Of a stretch of 64,000 nucleotides of DNA, positions 39,640 to 48,546 are shown one piece after another. Made by a program: the position numbers and the translations under genes. Position 1 is the stretch's first letter. Each line of letters starts with the position of its first letter. Origin of the DNA: Methylosarcina fibrata AML-C10 (GTDB taxonomy: Bacteria > Pseudomonadota > Gammaproteobacteria > Methylococcales > Methylomonadaceae); NCBI RefSeq assembly GCF_000372865.1, contig NZ_KB889965.1:1748990-1812989 (forward strand). Direction: 5' to 3'. A model generated the notes under the pieces. That model did not search any database and had not been told where the DNA came from. It worked only from the letters and a program-made list of their open reading frames with translations.

Positions 39640-39864
39640 CTATTGAATTTGCGCCAGAAAGTCGTCCAAATACATCCACAACAAAATTCCTGTTGTCATA
39701 ATAAAGATTAAGGGATCGGTGAATATAGCCACCAACACAGCTCTTCCGAACGATACAACGAAATCCAAACTTGCAGCGATGTATTTCCAAATTTGCTTGA
39801 TTAAGCTGGGCAATGAAATCGTTTCGATGAAAAAATGTCCCATTATCGACAAAAATTTTCTCAT
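39640..39864 (-). CDS. Possible small membrane protein
   Basis: A 74-codon frame with two hydrophobic stretches (about residues 32-48 and 52-66). It fills the gap between the RloB gene and the HU gene and starts 15 nt after the frameshift-corrected HU stop, with AGGG just ahead of the ATG. I have no family for it. It could also be chance coding in an AT-rich gap. Confidence 0.35.
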   Translation of the reverse strand: MRKFLSIMGHFFIETISLPSLIKQIWKYIAASLDFVVSFGRAVLVAIFTDPLIFIMTTGILLWMYLDDFLAQIQ

Positions 39865-39878
39865 TGCCCTATCGTTTG

Positions 39879-40153
39879 TTATGCGTTTACCGCATCCCGC
39901 AATACTTTTGCTGGGGTGATTTTAACCACCTTTTTGGCCGCGATTTAAACATCTCACCGGTTCTTGGGTTGCGGCGCTCCATTTCCGGCTTGTCGTTTAC
40001 TTTGAATTTTCCGACATCCTGAAGCGTAAACTCGCCTGAGCCAATCACTTCACTTTTGATTGTTTCAGCCAGGCTTTTTAAAACGTCTTCAACCTGTTTC
40101 TTGTTCAGACTGGTGTCTTGTGCAACTTTGGCTATCAATTCGCTCTTGTTCAT
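39879..40153 (-). pseudogene. HU/IHF-family DNA-binding protein with a C-terminal frameshift
   Basis: The frame gives a normal HU protein up to RNPRTGEMFK (start at 40153, MNKSELIAKVAQ, with AGGA 6 nt upstream; an upstream GTG at 40165 is less likely). After that it goes out of frame and stops at 39887. If one A is added to the AAA run at about 39948, the reading continues as IAAKKVVKITP, AKVLRDAVNA and a stop at 39879, exactly the HU C-terminus. So either a one-base deletion has occurred in the gene or the sequence has a homopolymer error. HU bends DNA and would help plasmid packing or replication. Confidence 0.8.
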
Positions 40154-40201
40154 GTTTTTCCTCACGGTTAAAAAATTGGTTTTTTTGAAGCTTTATTTTG
40201 T

Positions 40202-40237
40202 GTGACTTCTTCAAAATAAGTCACGTTGAAAGACGCG
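40202..40237 (-). promoter_or_regulatory. Inverted repeat and shared upstream element of the HU gene
   Basis: GTGACTT (40202-40208) and AAGTCAC (40218-40224) form a 7-bp inverted repeat with a 9-nt spacer. The adjoining stretch 40215-40237 (aataagtcacgttgaaagac and on) recurs with few changes at 44497-44519 upstream of another minus-strand gene. It lies about 50-85 nt before the HU start. It may be an operator or an upstream promoter part. Confidence 0.4.
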
Positions 40238-40308
40238 TTTTTTCGACCTATTTTGGTTTAGAGATAACAGAATCTCGACTCTCTCGACCAAAACCCTTGC
40301 CAAGCATT

Positions 40309-40905
40309 TCAACCGATAGATCGAGCAAAACTCAGGTGCCGACTGGTTTCGATATGCTCAGCGACTATCGTCATTTTCTTTGTGGAAAAATGGCTAATCA
40401 TGTGCTGAAGGATTTCACGGTTTTCTATAATGGCCATGGCCAATTTCAAAAAATTGCCATCAATTTTGAGTACATCGGGCTGTGTAAGCGTTGTTCGAAG
40501 CATACCGTCCATGCCGGCGCCAACATCATCAACTGAAATTAGTACGCCATGCTCTTTTCGCCATTCGACAAGCCGTTCAGCAGCCCCGTGAAGATCATTA
40601 TTTGACGCAAAATCCTCTGTCCATTCGAGGCATAATTTCCAATTCAATGCCGCTGCTCTCACAACTTCATCTGTAATACCCTGAACCGAGTCCGTGGACA
40701 GATTGACGGCAATCGTTTTGCGTTTCCATTTGTCCGGCGCATGGTTGTTGGCCAAATACTCAAATAGTTTTCGGTCGACCTCCACCCATGTTTCATGAGC
40801 AGATCTTGGTCCGCGAAACAAAGCTTCCCAGAACAAAACAGGGCGACTATGTTTGACTGCCAAGATTGGTTCGCAGGTGTAATTGGGTATTGGGCAACTA
40901 AACAT
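40309..40905 (-). CDS. EAL-domain protein, shortened by a likely frameshift
   Basis: This 198-residue protein is an EAL (cyclic-di-GMP phosphodiesterase type) domain with no other module. EALFRG, VNLSTDS, CLEWTED, DDVGAG, LKIDGNF and AEHIET are seen in the order of the family. The end after ARSIG is missing, but reading one frame over gives VEMLGKGFGRESRD and a stop at 40248, which looks like the natural end; the Gln of the QG motif is not present. The active site is therefore doubtful and the protein may be inactive or a c-di-GMP binder. It is 57 nt after the small membrane protein gene in the same direction. Confidence 0.65.
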   Translation of the reverse strand: MFSCPIPNYTCEPILAVKHSRPVLFWEALFRGPRSAHETWVEVDRKLFEYLANNHAPDKWKRKTIAVNLSTDSVQGITDEVVRAAALNWKLCLEWTEDFASNNDLHGAAERLVEWRKEHGVLISVDDVGAGMDGMLRTTLTQPDVLKIDGNFLKLAMAIIENREILQHMISHFSTKKMTIVAEHIETSRHLSFARSIG

Positions 40906-40962
40906 GATCCTCTCTGACTAAAATTTGAAAGTAATAGGGCATCCGTTCGAAGCGATATTGCA

Positions 40963-41184
40963 CTAAAACAACCATCGCCACACCCCGATAGAACTGGTCA
41001 CTGTGAAACCCATTTGCATGGCAACCATAGACCAGGTTCTGGTTTTTACGCCATAGGTAAGCCAGGCGGCATTCGACAGCAAAAAGGCTACAAATCCCCA
41101 GCCAGAGAATGAGGTATTGAGGCCGAGAATCAAGCTCCCAAGCAAACCGGTAATTGATCCAAACCATTCAACGAATTTAAGCAT
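40963..41184 (-). CDS. Small three-span membrane protein
   Basis: This 73-residue protein has three hydrophobic segments (about 8-24, 28-46, 52-70) with short polar turns such as GVKTRTW. The build recalls half of a small transporter-like (SWEET/PnuC-like) unit, but I cannot assign a family. AGGT precedes the ATG at a good distance and the gene follows the HD hydrolase stop by 4 nt, so it is most likely in the same operon. Confidence 0.65.
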   Translation of the reverse strand: MLKFVEWFGSITGLLGSLILGLNTSFSGWGFVAFLLSNAAWLTYGVKTRTWSMVAMQMGFTVTSSIGVWRWLF

Positions 41185-41188
41185 TTGA

Positions 41189-41737
41189 TTACCTACCTGC
41201 CTTTGAAAGCTGGTTGAATCGATCCAAAAAGGATTTTCTTGCTTGTTCTGGCGACTGTGGCTTTATTCTGAAGGGTGCCATCGGTACATCAGCGATAGCA
41301 CTCCATTCTGCATCATCACTTTTTGCTTCCATCAGATCCCTTTGTTCCGTGGCCAGCATAATGAGATCAGCCTTCTTTACCGATAGCGTCATACCTCCAT
41401 AAAGACCGAATCTCTCAAACAAGCAAGCTTCTATCCGCTTTTCGATGGCCTTGTATTCCGGCAAAAGCTGTTTCAAAGGCGAAGGAACGTCTCCAACGTA
41501 AGCTTCGGCCGCATCATGCATCAATGCCGCAAACTGATCGTCTTCTGGGACCAGATAGCTCACCAAAACCGAATGCTGTGCCACGGAGTAAAACTCCCTC
41601 GTGTGCCCGCCAAATCGACAGGTATGAGACAAAGCATGGGCAATGTCGTGAATACAAAATACGTTTGGATCAGGCGCTACAAAGTTGATGTATCGACCGG
41701 AACGTGATTGGATCGATGGGATGATTTCTGGAATCAC
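41189..41737 (-). CDS. HD-domain phosphohydrolase (YfbR-like)
   Basis: This 182-residue protein has the HD metal site: SVAQHSVLV (first His), LMHDAAEAYVGD (His-Asp) and a later Asp. It resembles YfbR-type nucleotidases and related HD hydrolases found on phages and plasmids, which act on nucleoside monophosphates or phosphorylated small molecules. The GTG start overlaps the rdgC stop by 4 nt (GTGA). Confidence 0.8.
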   Translation of the reverse strand: MIPEIIPSIQSRSGRYINFVAPDPNVFCIHDIAHALSHTCRFGGHTREFYSVAQHSVLVSYLVPEDDQFAALMHDAAEAYVGDVPSPLKQLLPEYKAIEKRIEACLFERFGLYGGMTLSVKKADLIMLATEQRDLMEAKSDDAEWSAIADVPMAPFRIKPQSPEQARKSFLDRFNQLSKAGR

Positions 41738-42636
41738 ACAGCCTTCCGTTTCGCTTCGCCACCAAACACGGCGACCAGTTTCTCGATCAGATCAGCCATC
41801 CCGCCGGCGAATAATGTCAGATCGGCTTCGAATAAAGCGGCTGCAGAGTCGTATTCTTCATCCCGGTTCTCATTGAACAAATCGATCAGACGGATTCGCT
41901 TAATTCCAAGGTTTGCATCGAGATCAAACGCTAACTTGTCTTCCCATGTCAGCGCGATCTTTGTCACTCGACCACCGGCATCGACATGCGACCTGACATC
42001 CGGCGACAGAAGGTCAATGTTTTTCAGCTTGATGACACCATCTTCATCCGTCGAAATAGAAGCGCTGTTCCCAGGCGTGAAACCTTCAGGGAATCGGTTG
42101 CTCACCCAACCCGTCATCGTTCCCGGCACGTTGTTTTCAACTGACAAGGGCACAACAGGCAGCGAACCAATTGTCTTCCGCAAATGCGAAAGCAGTTTTT
42201 CAGCGTTGCTTGCCGACGAAGCATTGACGATGACCTGATGTTTTACGCGATCGACATAGGCTATCGTCACGGATTCCTTGCTTAGCGCGCGCGGCAACAA
42301 CTCGTAAATGATTTGGTCTTTCAGCTCCGTTCGCTCTCGACCTTTGACTCGGCGTTGTTCCCTGGACTCGATTTCCGTAATTCTCTCAATGAGAATCTTG
42401 TTGATCGAAGCCGAAGGAAGAACCTTCGATTCGGTTTTAAGCGCGATAAGATCGTACTGCCCAACTCGGTAAACCAGGTTATTTTCTTCAAGGAATTCAG
42501 CCGGCCTCGTCCAGTCGACAGAAACAACATCCGTTGGCGAACACGGCGTAAACATTTTTTCATTTAGCTTGTCGACAAACTGAAGCAGATCGAGAGACTG
42601 AGTTAATGAATAGACCGAAACATTTTTGAATGACAC
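41734..42636 (-). CDS. rdgC: Recombination-associated protein RdgC
   Basis: This 300-residue protein matches RdgC along its whole length: SFKNVSVYSL at the start, FTPC, KVLPSASINK, LKDQIIYELLPRALSK, LLSHLRKTIGSLPVVPLSVE. RdgC forms a ring on double-stranded DNA and limits RecA; it is also linked to phage recombination systems. It uses a GTG start (42636) with AGGAG upstream, 12 nt after the H-NS-like gene. RdgC is confined to beta- and gammaproteobacteria, which helps place the host. Confidence 0.92.
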   Translation of the reverse strand: MSFKNVSVYSLTQSLDLLQFVDKLNEKMFTPCSPTDVVSVDWTRPAEFLEENNLVYRVGQYDLIALKTESKVLPSASINKILIERITEIESREQRRVKGRERTELKDQIIYELLPRALSKESVTIAYVDRVKHQVIVNASSASNAEKLLSHLRKTIGSLPVVPLSVENNVPGTMTGWVSNRFPEGFTPGNSASISTDEDGVIKLKNIDLLSPDVRSHVDAGGRVTKIALTWEDKLAFDLDANLGIKRIRLIDLFNENRDEEYDSAAALFEADLTLFAGGMADLIEKLVAVFGGEAKRKAV

Positions 42637-42648
42637 GCGCGGAACTCC

Positions 42649-42996
42649 TTACTGGCCCTTGTCGATTAAAAACTCATCCTTGTTTCGCCCAGACGCAATT
42701 AACTCCTGCATCCATTTCGGCGCAACACCCCGACCGGTCCAGGTTTCTTGCGGATTGGCTGGATTTTGATACTTCGCCGTAACCTTTCCGGTCTGACCGC
42801 CACGTTTACGCCCGCCAAACTTTTCCATTGGTTGTTCGAAATTGACTTCAACAGTGGCACCGATAGAAGCAGCCAAGTCTTTGATTTGAGCAATGACTTC
42901 TTTGCGCATGGCCTTTTGTTTTTCGGCAAGTTGCTGCTGTGCTTCCGTAATCAAGGCTTGCAGTTCGGCAGGTGTTTTGTTGACCAGATCTAACAT
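42649..42996 (-). CDS. H-NS-family nucleoid protein
   Basis: This 115-residue protein has the N-terminal coiled-coil oligomerisation region (AELQALITEAQQQLAEKQ) and the C-terminal DNA-binding core KYQNPANPQETWTGRGVAPK of the H-NS/BpH3 type. The linker GGRKRGGQTGK is basic. H-NS proteins on plasmids silence AT-rich transferred genes and can lower the cost of the plasmid to the host. GGAG lies 6 nt before the ATG. It stands between dnaN and rdgC, probably in one operon with rdgC. Confidence 0.9.
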   Translation of the reverse strand: MLDLVNKTPAELQALITEAQQQLAEKQKAMRKEVIAQIKDLAASIGATVEVNFEQPMEKFGGRKRGGQTGKVTAKYQNPANPQETWTGRGVAPKWMQELIASGRNKDEFLIDKGQ

Positions 42997-43028
42997 GTCG
43001 TACTCCGTTAGGATAAAAAACTGATATT

Positions 43029-44129
43029 TTAGATGCGCATCGGCATTATGATGTACCTAAATAGTGACTTGCCGGGCGCCTCAAGAAAACAGGCACTGGC
43101 ATTGGCGGCAACAGTCATCTTGACGTTGTCATCATCGATATTGCTTACGGCATCAAGCATGTATTGCGCGTTGAAAGCGACAGACACCGAATCGCCCAGG
43201 TAATCAATCACTACATCCTCTTCGGCCTCGTCATGCTCTGGGTTATTGGTGCTGAGCTTCAACGAGCAGCTTTCTATATCGAAATTCACGCCCTTGTATT
43301 TCTCATTGGAAAGCACTTCGACGCGCATCAATGCTTCTTTGAGCGATAAACGATCAACACCAATCGAACTTAAAAAGGGCTGATTCAAATTACGACTAAA
43401 ATCCGGAAATCGCCCATCAACCAACTTTGAAGCGAAAGCCACGTTTTTATATAAAACTTCAATCGTATTGCTCGAAATTCGAATTTCCGCATCCGTATCC
43501 GAATCATCCAGCAAACGACTCAACTCCTGAACGGCTTTTCGCGGCAAAATGATTTTGGTGTCTTGACCGGTTTCTCCAATATCGTCTTCATACAATGCCA
43601 GCCTGTGACCATCGGACGCCACCAGTTTCAGCTTTGAATTTTTGATACTCAATTCCAGACCATTTAGGTAAAAACGCGTGTCATTGATCGCCATGCAAAA
43701 TGCCGTTTTATCAAGCCCTTCTTTTAATTTTCCGGGATTGACCTTGAAGCAAGTTTTGGTATCGTTGCGATTGAATTCCGGAAAATTATCGGCAGGCAAT
43801 GTATTTAAGGTATAACGTCCACGCCCGGAAGATACTTTTACCTTGTCACCATCCAAATCAAACTTGATCGCGCTGTCTGCGGGTAATAGCTTACAAATAT
43901 CCAACAGTTTTTTGGCTGGCAACGTGATATTTCCTTCATCCCGCACATCGTTCATATTCAAATTGCTGATAATTTGAACTTCCAGATCAGTGCCCGTCAT
44001 AACCAAACGATTATTCCGGCATTGAATCAATACATTCGAAAGAATGGGCAATGTCTGGCGTTTATCGACAATGCGAGCGATTTGTTGTAGCGGGCCTAGT
44101 ATCTGTTCGCGGTTTACTGTGAATTTCAT
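43029..44129 (-). CDS. dnaN: DNA polymerase III beta subunit (sliding clamp)
   Basis: This 366-residue protein has the usual length of the beta clamp and its signatures: MKFTVNREQILGPLQQIARI, RQTLPILSNVLI, GRFPDF and the closing YIIMPMRI. The clamp holds polymerases on DNA. Here it sits among HU, H-NS and RdgC genes next to a plasmid origin, not next to dnaA/recF, so it is an accessory copy. Its clamp surface is intact as far as I can tell. Start is supported by AGGA 7 nt upstream. Confidence 0.92.
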   Translation of the reverse strand: MKFTVNREQILGPLQQIARIVDKRQTLPILSNVLIQCRNNRLVMTGTDLEVQIISNLNMNDVRDEGNITLPAKKLLDICKLLPADSAIKFDLDGDKVKVSSGRGRYTLNTLPADNFPEFNRNDTKTCFKVNPGKLKEGLDKTAFCMAINDTRFYLNGLELSIKNSKLKLVASDGHRLALYEDDIGETGQDTKIILPRKAVQELSRLLDDSDTDAEIRISSNTIEVLYKNVAFASKLVDGRFPDFSRNLNQPFLSSIGVDRLSLKEALMRVEVLSNEKYKGVNFDIESCSLKLSTNNPEHDEAEEDVVIDYLGDSVSVAFNAQYMLDAVSNIDDDNVKMTVAANASACFLEAPGKSLFRYIIMPMRI

Positions 44130-44194
44130 CGGTTATCCTTATAAGTTCAGCGTTAAATCCATTTTATTGACCGAAGAAATAATGCAAGCTCATT

Positions 44195-44470
44195 TTAGGC
44201 CGTTTTCGCCAAACGGCTTAGCTCGGTTACCACGCAGCCAGAAACAGAGAAGCTTTCATCCCATTTTTCATTTAAAAAACATTCGAATAGACTTTCATGC
44301 GCTTTGTGAATCAAGCGATCCAGTAGTAAATACACAATATTCCCCTTGTTGTCTTTCTTGAAATCCAGCGCTTTGGCTTCAATCGCCGACGAACTTCCCC
44401 GGAACTGAATAACCAGATCACGGGTGGCTTCGTTGATGTTTATTTGTTTGATGACACGATTGTTTTTCAT
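44195..44470 (-). CDS. Hypothetical protein of about 91 residues
   Basis: I do not recognise this protein. It reads MKNNRVIKQININEATRDLV and continues with an acidic and hydrophobic mix and the closing SGCVVTELSRLAKTA. An alternative ATG 9 nt earlier (44479) is possible. It lies 65 nt before the dnaN start in the same direction. The region just upstream (44497-44519) matches an element upstream of HU, so the two may be regulated alike. Confidence 0.6.
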   Translation of the reverse strand: MKNNRVIKQININEATRDLVIQFRGSSSAIEAKALDFKKDNKGNIVYLLLDRLIHKAHESLFECFLNEKWDESFSVSGCVVTELSRLAKTA

Positions 44471-44496
44471 GGGGTGCATTTGATTTGATTATCGAG

Positions 44497-44519
44497 AATA
44501 AGTCAGGTTGAAAGGCTCG
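44497..44519 (-). promoter_or_regulatory. Second copy of the upstream element found before HU
   Basis: The stretch 44497-44519 reads aataagtcaggttgaaaggc and on; the one at 40215-40237 reads aataagtcacgttgaaagac and on. Only three of 23 positions differ. Both stand just upstream of a minus-strand gene in otherwise unrelated sequence, so they may be binding sites for one regulator. Confidence 0.4.
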
Positions 44520-44554
44520 GGTTTTAATGCGCCTTTTAGTTTTTAACCAATTTT

Positions 44555-47500
44555 TCAGGCGGCGAGTCTTCTCAAATAGTCGATTCGCTCTTTTAATTCG
44601 GGTATCGAGTTGATGAAACGATACACAAACGCGTCAAAATGCACGAAGTCTTCCTCGTCGTTTTGTTCGCCATAATCCATGCCTGCTTCACTGGCCAGGG
44701 TTTTCCATTTGATAAGCTGCCCCATGTATTCATCGATCGAGCCTTTCAAATGCAGAAAATGACAGGACACTTCGCTTTTTTGTTGCGGCCGGATCAGCCG
44801 GTAAATGGCCTGAAATTCTTCCCGCGATTTGTAGGATCGGTTATAGAAAATCACGCTGTTGAGCATGGGTAGATTCAGCCCGTCCTGAGTAACACCCAGA
44901 CTGGCCAGCATCACCTGATCGTTTCCGTGACGGATTCTCTCATTGAGTTTTTCCGTGCGCTTGGCTATCGTTTCTTCCCCGGTGAACACAAGATTACTGA
45001 TGTTTCTTTTGTTCAGTTCTGACGACAGTCGCCGCAATACCACTGGGTTTTTCGCGAACACGATAGGCCGCCGACCATTAGCGATTTCATGCTTGATCAG
45101 GTTGATACAAGCGATCTCCTTACTGGTCAGGGATTGAAAGCCTTTGCCGTATCCGGACACCATGCTTGGCACATTGGCCGCTTTGAAACAGGCTTCGAGC
45201 CTGGCTAAGATCATAGTCAGGTTTATGGCCTTGCCTTCTTCGCCGCGCTCTTTGGCGTATTGCTTGTACCACGTTGCGAATTCTTCCGCGGTCTTGACGT
45301 AGAGCAGCAAATGATCGATTTCCCACTCGACGTTGATAGGATCGCAAAGCGTTGGTACCGGAAACTTCACATATCGACTGACGGCCGGTTCTTGCTGAAC
45401 CCGGCGCTTAATGATGGGTGCAACCCATGCCCGATAATCCTGTAAGAACGCTTGCTTGATCTTCGGTACCTCACGCTTGGCGCCTCTTTCGTGGCTATCC
45501 AAAAATTCATTGGTCGCCCATTCCAGGGTGACATAACGGCGGGTGAATTCGTCCCGTCCGGTCGGCTGGCATTCGGCGCCATTGAACAACCGCTTTTCAA
45601 TGAAACCGCCATTCATCGAATAGGGTTGATAAGCTCTTTCTTGATCTGCCACAAAGGCCGCTAAATTCTGCATTTCTCTTGGGTAATTGGGACAGGGCGT
45701 ACCATCCAGGATGTATTTACGTTTGGCTCCTAAGCACCATACAGATCGTGTTTGCTGAGAAAAATGGTTGGCCAGCAAACCACCTTCATCGCACAGCACG
45801 TTTTTGATTTTCTTCCGCAGAAATTTAGCCAAGGTTAGCTTCGGGAACCTGGGGTCGACCGCTCTTTTCAAACGCTCATAACTAACAATATTGACCTTGC
45901 CCAGCTGCTCAGTGTCCGTTTTGGATTTCACCACCTTGTAATCCGTAATACCCAACGTTTTGAGCTCGTTGACCATTTCCGGTACCAGTCGAGATTTCAA
46001 AACGATCAGTGATTTTCCATTGATAAGCAACGCTAACGAAATCGCCAAACGAGATTTGCCCAAAGCCATCTGCCAGCCGCAAATGGCGCCCTTGGGCTTA
46101 AATGCCAGTTCACAGAGATCTTCGAGTTGATAATCCCAAGTAAGCCACTCATCGATACCGAGCTTTGTCGCCTTTGCTTTTAATCTGCCGATCTCGCGAG
46201 GGTATTTGTTCGCGATAGGCGGATAAATTTCTTCCCAAAACCCGGCATCAACAACCGCTTTTTCTGGGGTAAACAACGTAAAAAAAGTGTCATGGTCACA
46301 GGTAAATTCCCCGCGTCCAGTTTTGACAATAAATCCCTCGTTCACCCGTTTCACGGCAACGGCCTCATTTTTCGATACAACTGCGCCTTTTTGCGAGCGG
46401 TTGATCAATGCCATTCTGTTTGCCGTCGCTTTAAATTCCGGCGTGCCTTTTCGAAAAACTGTGCGTCCGAATGGAATTCCCATTTTTTCATATTCAACAA
46501 CGATCAATTTAATGCCGTCGATCAATTGCCGACTAACAACCGGTTCGCCACCGGCCGACCGAATGACATCGCACACGGAATTCAACGCCCAGAAAGGATC
46601 ATCCTGCATGCTGATGACATCCAGATTCAATTGAAACTGTCCGGCATAACGGGTTTTCGTGGGGTACTTATGCAGGTGGTCGGAAAAGAGCCGAGTTCGA
46701 TAAACCGCGTTTTTGACTCGACCTTCCGTGGCGCCATCGAAAAATTCCAGCTTTATCCAGCGACCCGCTCTTTTTAACATCACCGTTTTGTCCCCCGTGA
46801 CGGGCGTGATGATGACAGGCTTGGAGGGTTCTAAGCCGATAACACGAATGGGATTGCGGCTATGCCCCAAGTCATCGACTGCCCGGCAGCTCAATTGAAA
46901 AAGCGTTGGTGGTACCGAGTTTTCGTTGATTGGTCCGGTTTTAATGCGAATATGCTCCGGCGCATTGGCGGCAGGTCCTTGAAGCCGTCTTCCGAAGATC
47001 ATCAGAACCGTGTTCACTGACTGAACATTTTCTTCTTTGAATGTATTGCTTGGCAGATCAAATAAAGCCCGCAATCTGTCGGCAATATCGGGCGATTGAT
47101 TCACTAGGTCTTTCGTCGTCGCCGGCACAACCGCGGCAACAACGTCACAATGGCTCAAGGCCTGGGATAAGGCATATTCGTGAGACACGGCCGATGTGTC
47201 CGGGCCGAATTTCCCGTAATGGGTAACACCTGGGAACGCTTTAAGAAACGGGCTCGACAGCGGAATGGAAAAAGGTGGATTGATGATGGCCGCGCTAAAC
47301 CTATCCAGTTCCGCCGACTCCATGTCTGCATGAACCAGATCGAACAGATAGCCATTCCCGTCAAGAATTGATGATACCTTTTCGACTATCTGACCATCGA
47401 CATCCAGCCCGCACAAATGAAACCGCTTGGGATCGGCATAGCGGAACATACCGGCACTGCCAATGCTGTTATCCAATAAGCGATAACGGCTTTCGCCAAC

Positions 47501-47674
47501 GAAGGCCGGCGATAGGGCTTGCCAAATAAAACGGACCAACCAATCGGGTGTAAAGAACTGGGATAGGGTTTCTTTGCGCTTATCATGCAAAGCGCCAAGG
47601 GAGCCGGCTTTTGATGCCGTGCTGCCTTTTGACTGGAACTGATCAAGTTCTGCAGGGAGATATCGCGTTAGCAT
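44555..47674 (-). CDS. N6-methyltransferase fused to SNF2/DEAD-type helicase
   Basis: This 1039-residue protein starts with an adenine methyltransferase domain (SQFFTPDWLVRFIWQAL; LLDNSIGSAGMF as SAM motif I near residue 70; NPPFSIPL near 132). From about residue 500 a helicase follows: GWQMALGKSRLAI (Walker A-like, near 530), LCDEGGLLANHF in place of DEAH, DGTPCPNYPREM as motif III, and YRLIRPQQKSE as motif VI. Such fusions occur on large plasmids and integrative elements and are thought to modify or protect their DNA. The stop of the gene upstream overlaps its start by one base. A nuclease domain is not seen. Confidence 0.82.
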   Translation of the reverse strand: MLTRYLPAELDQFQSKGSTASKAGSLGALHDKRKETLSQFFTPDWLVRFIWQALSPAFVGESRYRLLDNSIGSAGMFRYADPKRFHLCGLDVDGQIVEKVSSILDGNGYLFDLVHADMESAELDRFSAAIINPPFSIPLSSPFLKAFPGVTHYGKFGPDTSAVSHEYALSQALSHCDVVAAVVPATTKDLVNQSPDIADRLRALFDLPSNTFKEENVQSVNTVLMIFGRRLQGPAANAPEHIRIKTGPINENSVPPTLFQLSCRAVDDLGHSRNPIRVIGLEPSKPVIITPVTGDKTVMLKRAGRWIKLEFFDGATEGRVKNAVYRTRLFSDHLHKYPTKTRYAGQFQLNLDVISMQDDPFWALNSVCDVIRSAGGEPVVSRQLIDGIKLIVVEYEKMGIPFGRTVFRKGTPEFKATANRMALINRSQKGAVVSKNEAVAVKRVNEGFIVKTGRGEFTCDHDTFFTLFTPEKAVVDAGFWEEIYPPIANKYPREIGRLKAKATKLGIDEWLTWDYQLEDLCELAFKPKGAICGWQMALGKSRLAISLALLINGKSLIVLKSRLVPEMVNELKTLGITDYKVVKSKTDTEQLGKVNIVSYERLKRAVDPRFPKLTLAKFLRKKIKNVLCDEGGLLANHFSQQTRSVWCLGAKRKYILDGTPCPNYPREMQNLAAFVADQERAYQPYSMNGGFIEKRLFNGAECQPTGRDEFTRRYVTLEWATNEFLDSHERGAKREVPKIKQAFLQDYRAWVAPIIKRRVQQEPAVSRYVKFPVPTLCDPINVEWEIDHLLLYVKTAEEFATWYKQYAKERGEEGKAINLTMILARLEACFKAANVPSMVSGYGKGFQSLTSKEIACINLIKHEIANGRRPIVFAKNPVVLRRLSSELNKRNISNLVFTGEETIAKRTEKLNERIRHGNDQVMLASLGVTQDGLNLPMLNSVIFYNRSYKSREEFQAIYRLIRPQQKSEVSCHFLHLKGSIDEYMGQLIKWKTLASEAGMDYGEQNDEEDFVHFDAFVYRFINSIPELKERIDYLRRLAA

Positions 47675-48546
47675 TAGGCAGCCTCCTGCAAACCGGTTTT
47701 TTCGATGATTCGATCCGCGGCTTCTGCCTCGCCATTGATCATCAGGAAAGCAATCAACGCATCGAACGCTTGAACACTGAATCGGTACTCGTGTTTATCT
47801 TTGAAGCAGAGGATTTCAAGATGCCCACCTTTACCAAAAACCGTTCTGGAAGCGATTTTTTCCCAGGACCAACTAAGACTCTTGACAGCCGAAATGTACT
47901 CGCTGATTGCAACACCGAATGACACTCCGGATTCCTTTTCTATGATGCTGAAGGCATCCATTAAGGCGGTCAGCTCGTTTACTTTTGAATAGGCATCGTG
48001 GTAACTCACAGACCAGGTTTGGCAAATGACGCGTCCAGCTTTTTTGTAAGGCTCGTAATATCCCCGCTCGCATTTCAAATTCAAACGATCAATGATTTTA
48101 CCTGCCAGCATGTTGAGGCCTTTTTCTTCCAGGCTTTCCACTTGTTCATTAATCGAATTGGCGATAGCGTCAAATTTCACTTCGGCCAAATAGGCTTCAA
48201 TCAGTGCCTTGTCGGCTTCCAGATCGCCATCGGCATGAGACCAAAATTGTTCCGCAAAGGATTCTCGGCGACTCCGGTTGGATATGAGCCTGTACAAATC
48301 AGAATTCAAAGACACCCTCGCCGGGGTTCCCTTGGCATGCTGATTACTCAATTTTCCACAAAGATTTTGGAGGTAGTTTTTGGAAACAGCTTCGAAGCAT
48401 TCGCCAATATAGAGCCTGGAATCACTGACGGAAATACCAAGGCCAGACAAGAATTGCGCATGCTTGATTAACTCATGGCGCGATTCCACCATTTCAAGCA
48501 GGCGAGATTGGATATTTGATTGAATTGATTTGGTAGTGATAGGCAT
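47674..48546 (-). CDS. Hypothetical partner of the methylase-helicase (DUF4942-like)
   Basis: This protein of 290 residues starts at MPITTKSIQSN (48546), where AGGA lies 8 nt upstream; a longer frame reaches 48579. It is helical, with a C-terminal part (LEILCFKDKHEYRFSVQAFD) that resembles DUF4942 proteins, which accompany methylase-helicase genes on plasmids and integrative elements. The match is from memory and weak. It directly precedes the methylase-helicase gene with a one-base overlap, so the two most likely work together. Confidence 0.6.
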   Translation of the reverse strand: MPITTKSIQSNIQSRLLEMVESRHELIKHAQFLSGLGISVSDSRLYIGECFEAVSKNYLQNLCGKLSNQHAKGTPARVSLNSDLYRLISNRSRRESFAEQFWSHADGDLEADKALIEAYLAEVKFDAIANSINEQVESLEEKGLNMLAGKIIDRLNLKCERGYYEPYKKAGRVICQTWSVSYHDAYSKVNELTALMDAFSIIEKESGVSFGVAISEYISAVKSLSWSWEKIASRTVFGKGGHLEILCFKDKHEYRFSVQAFDALIAFLMINGEAEAADRIIEKTGLQEAA

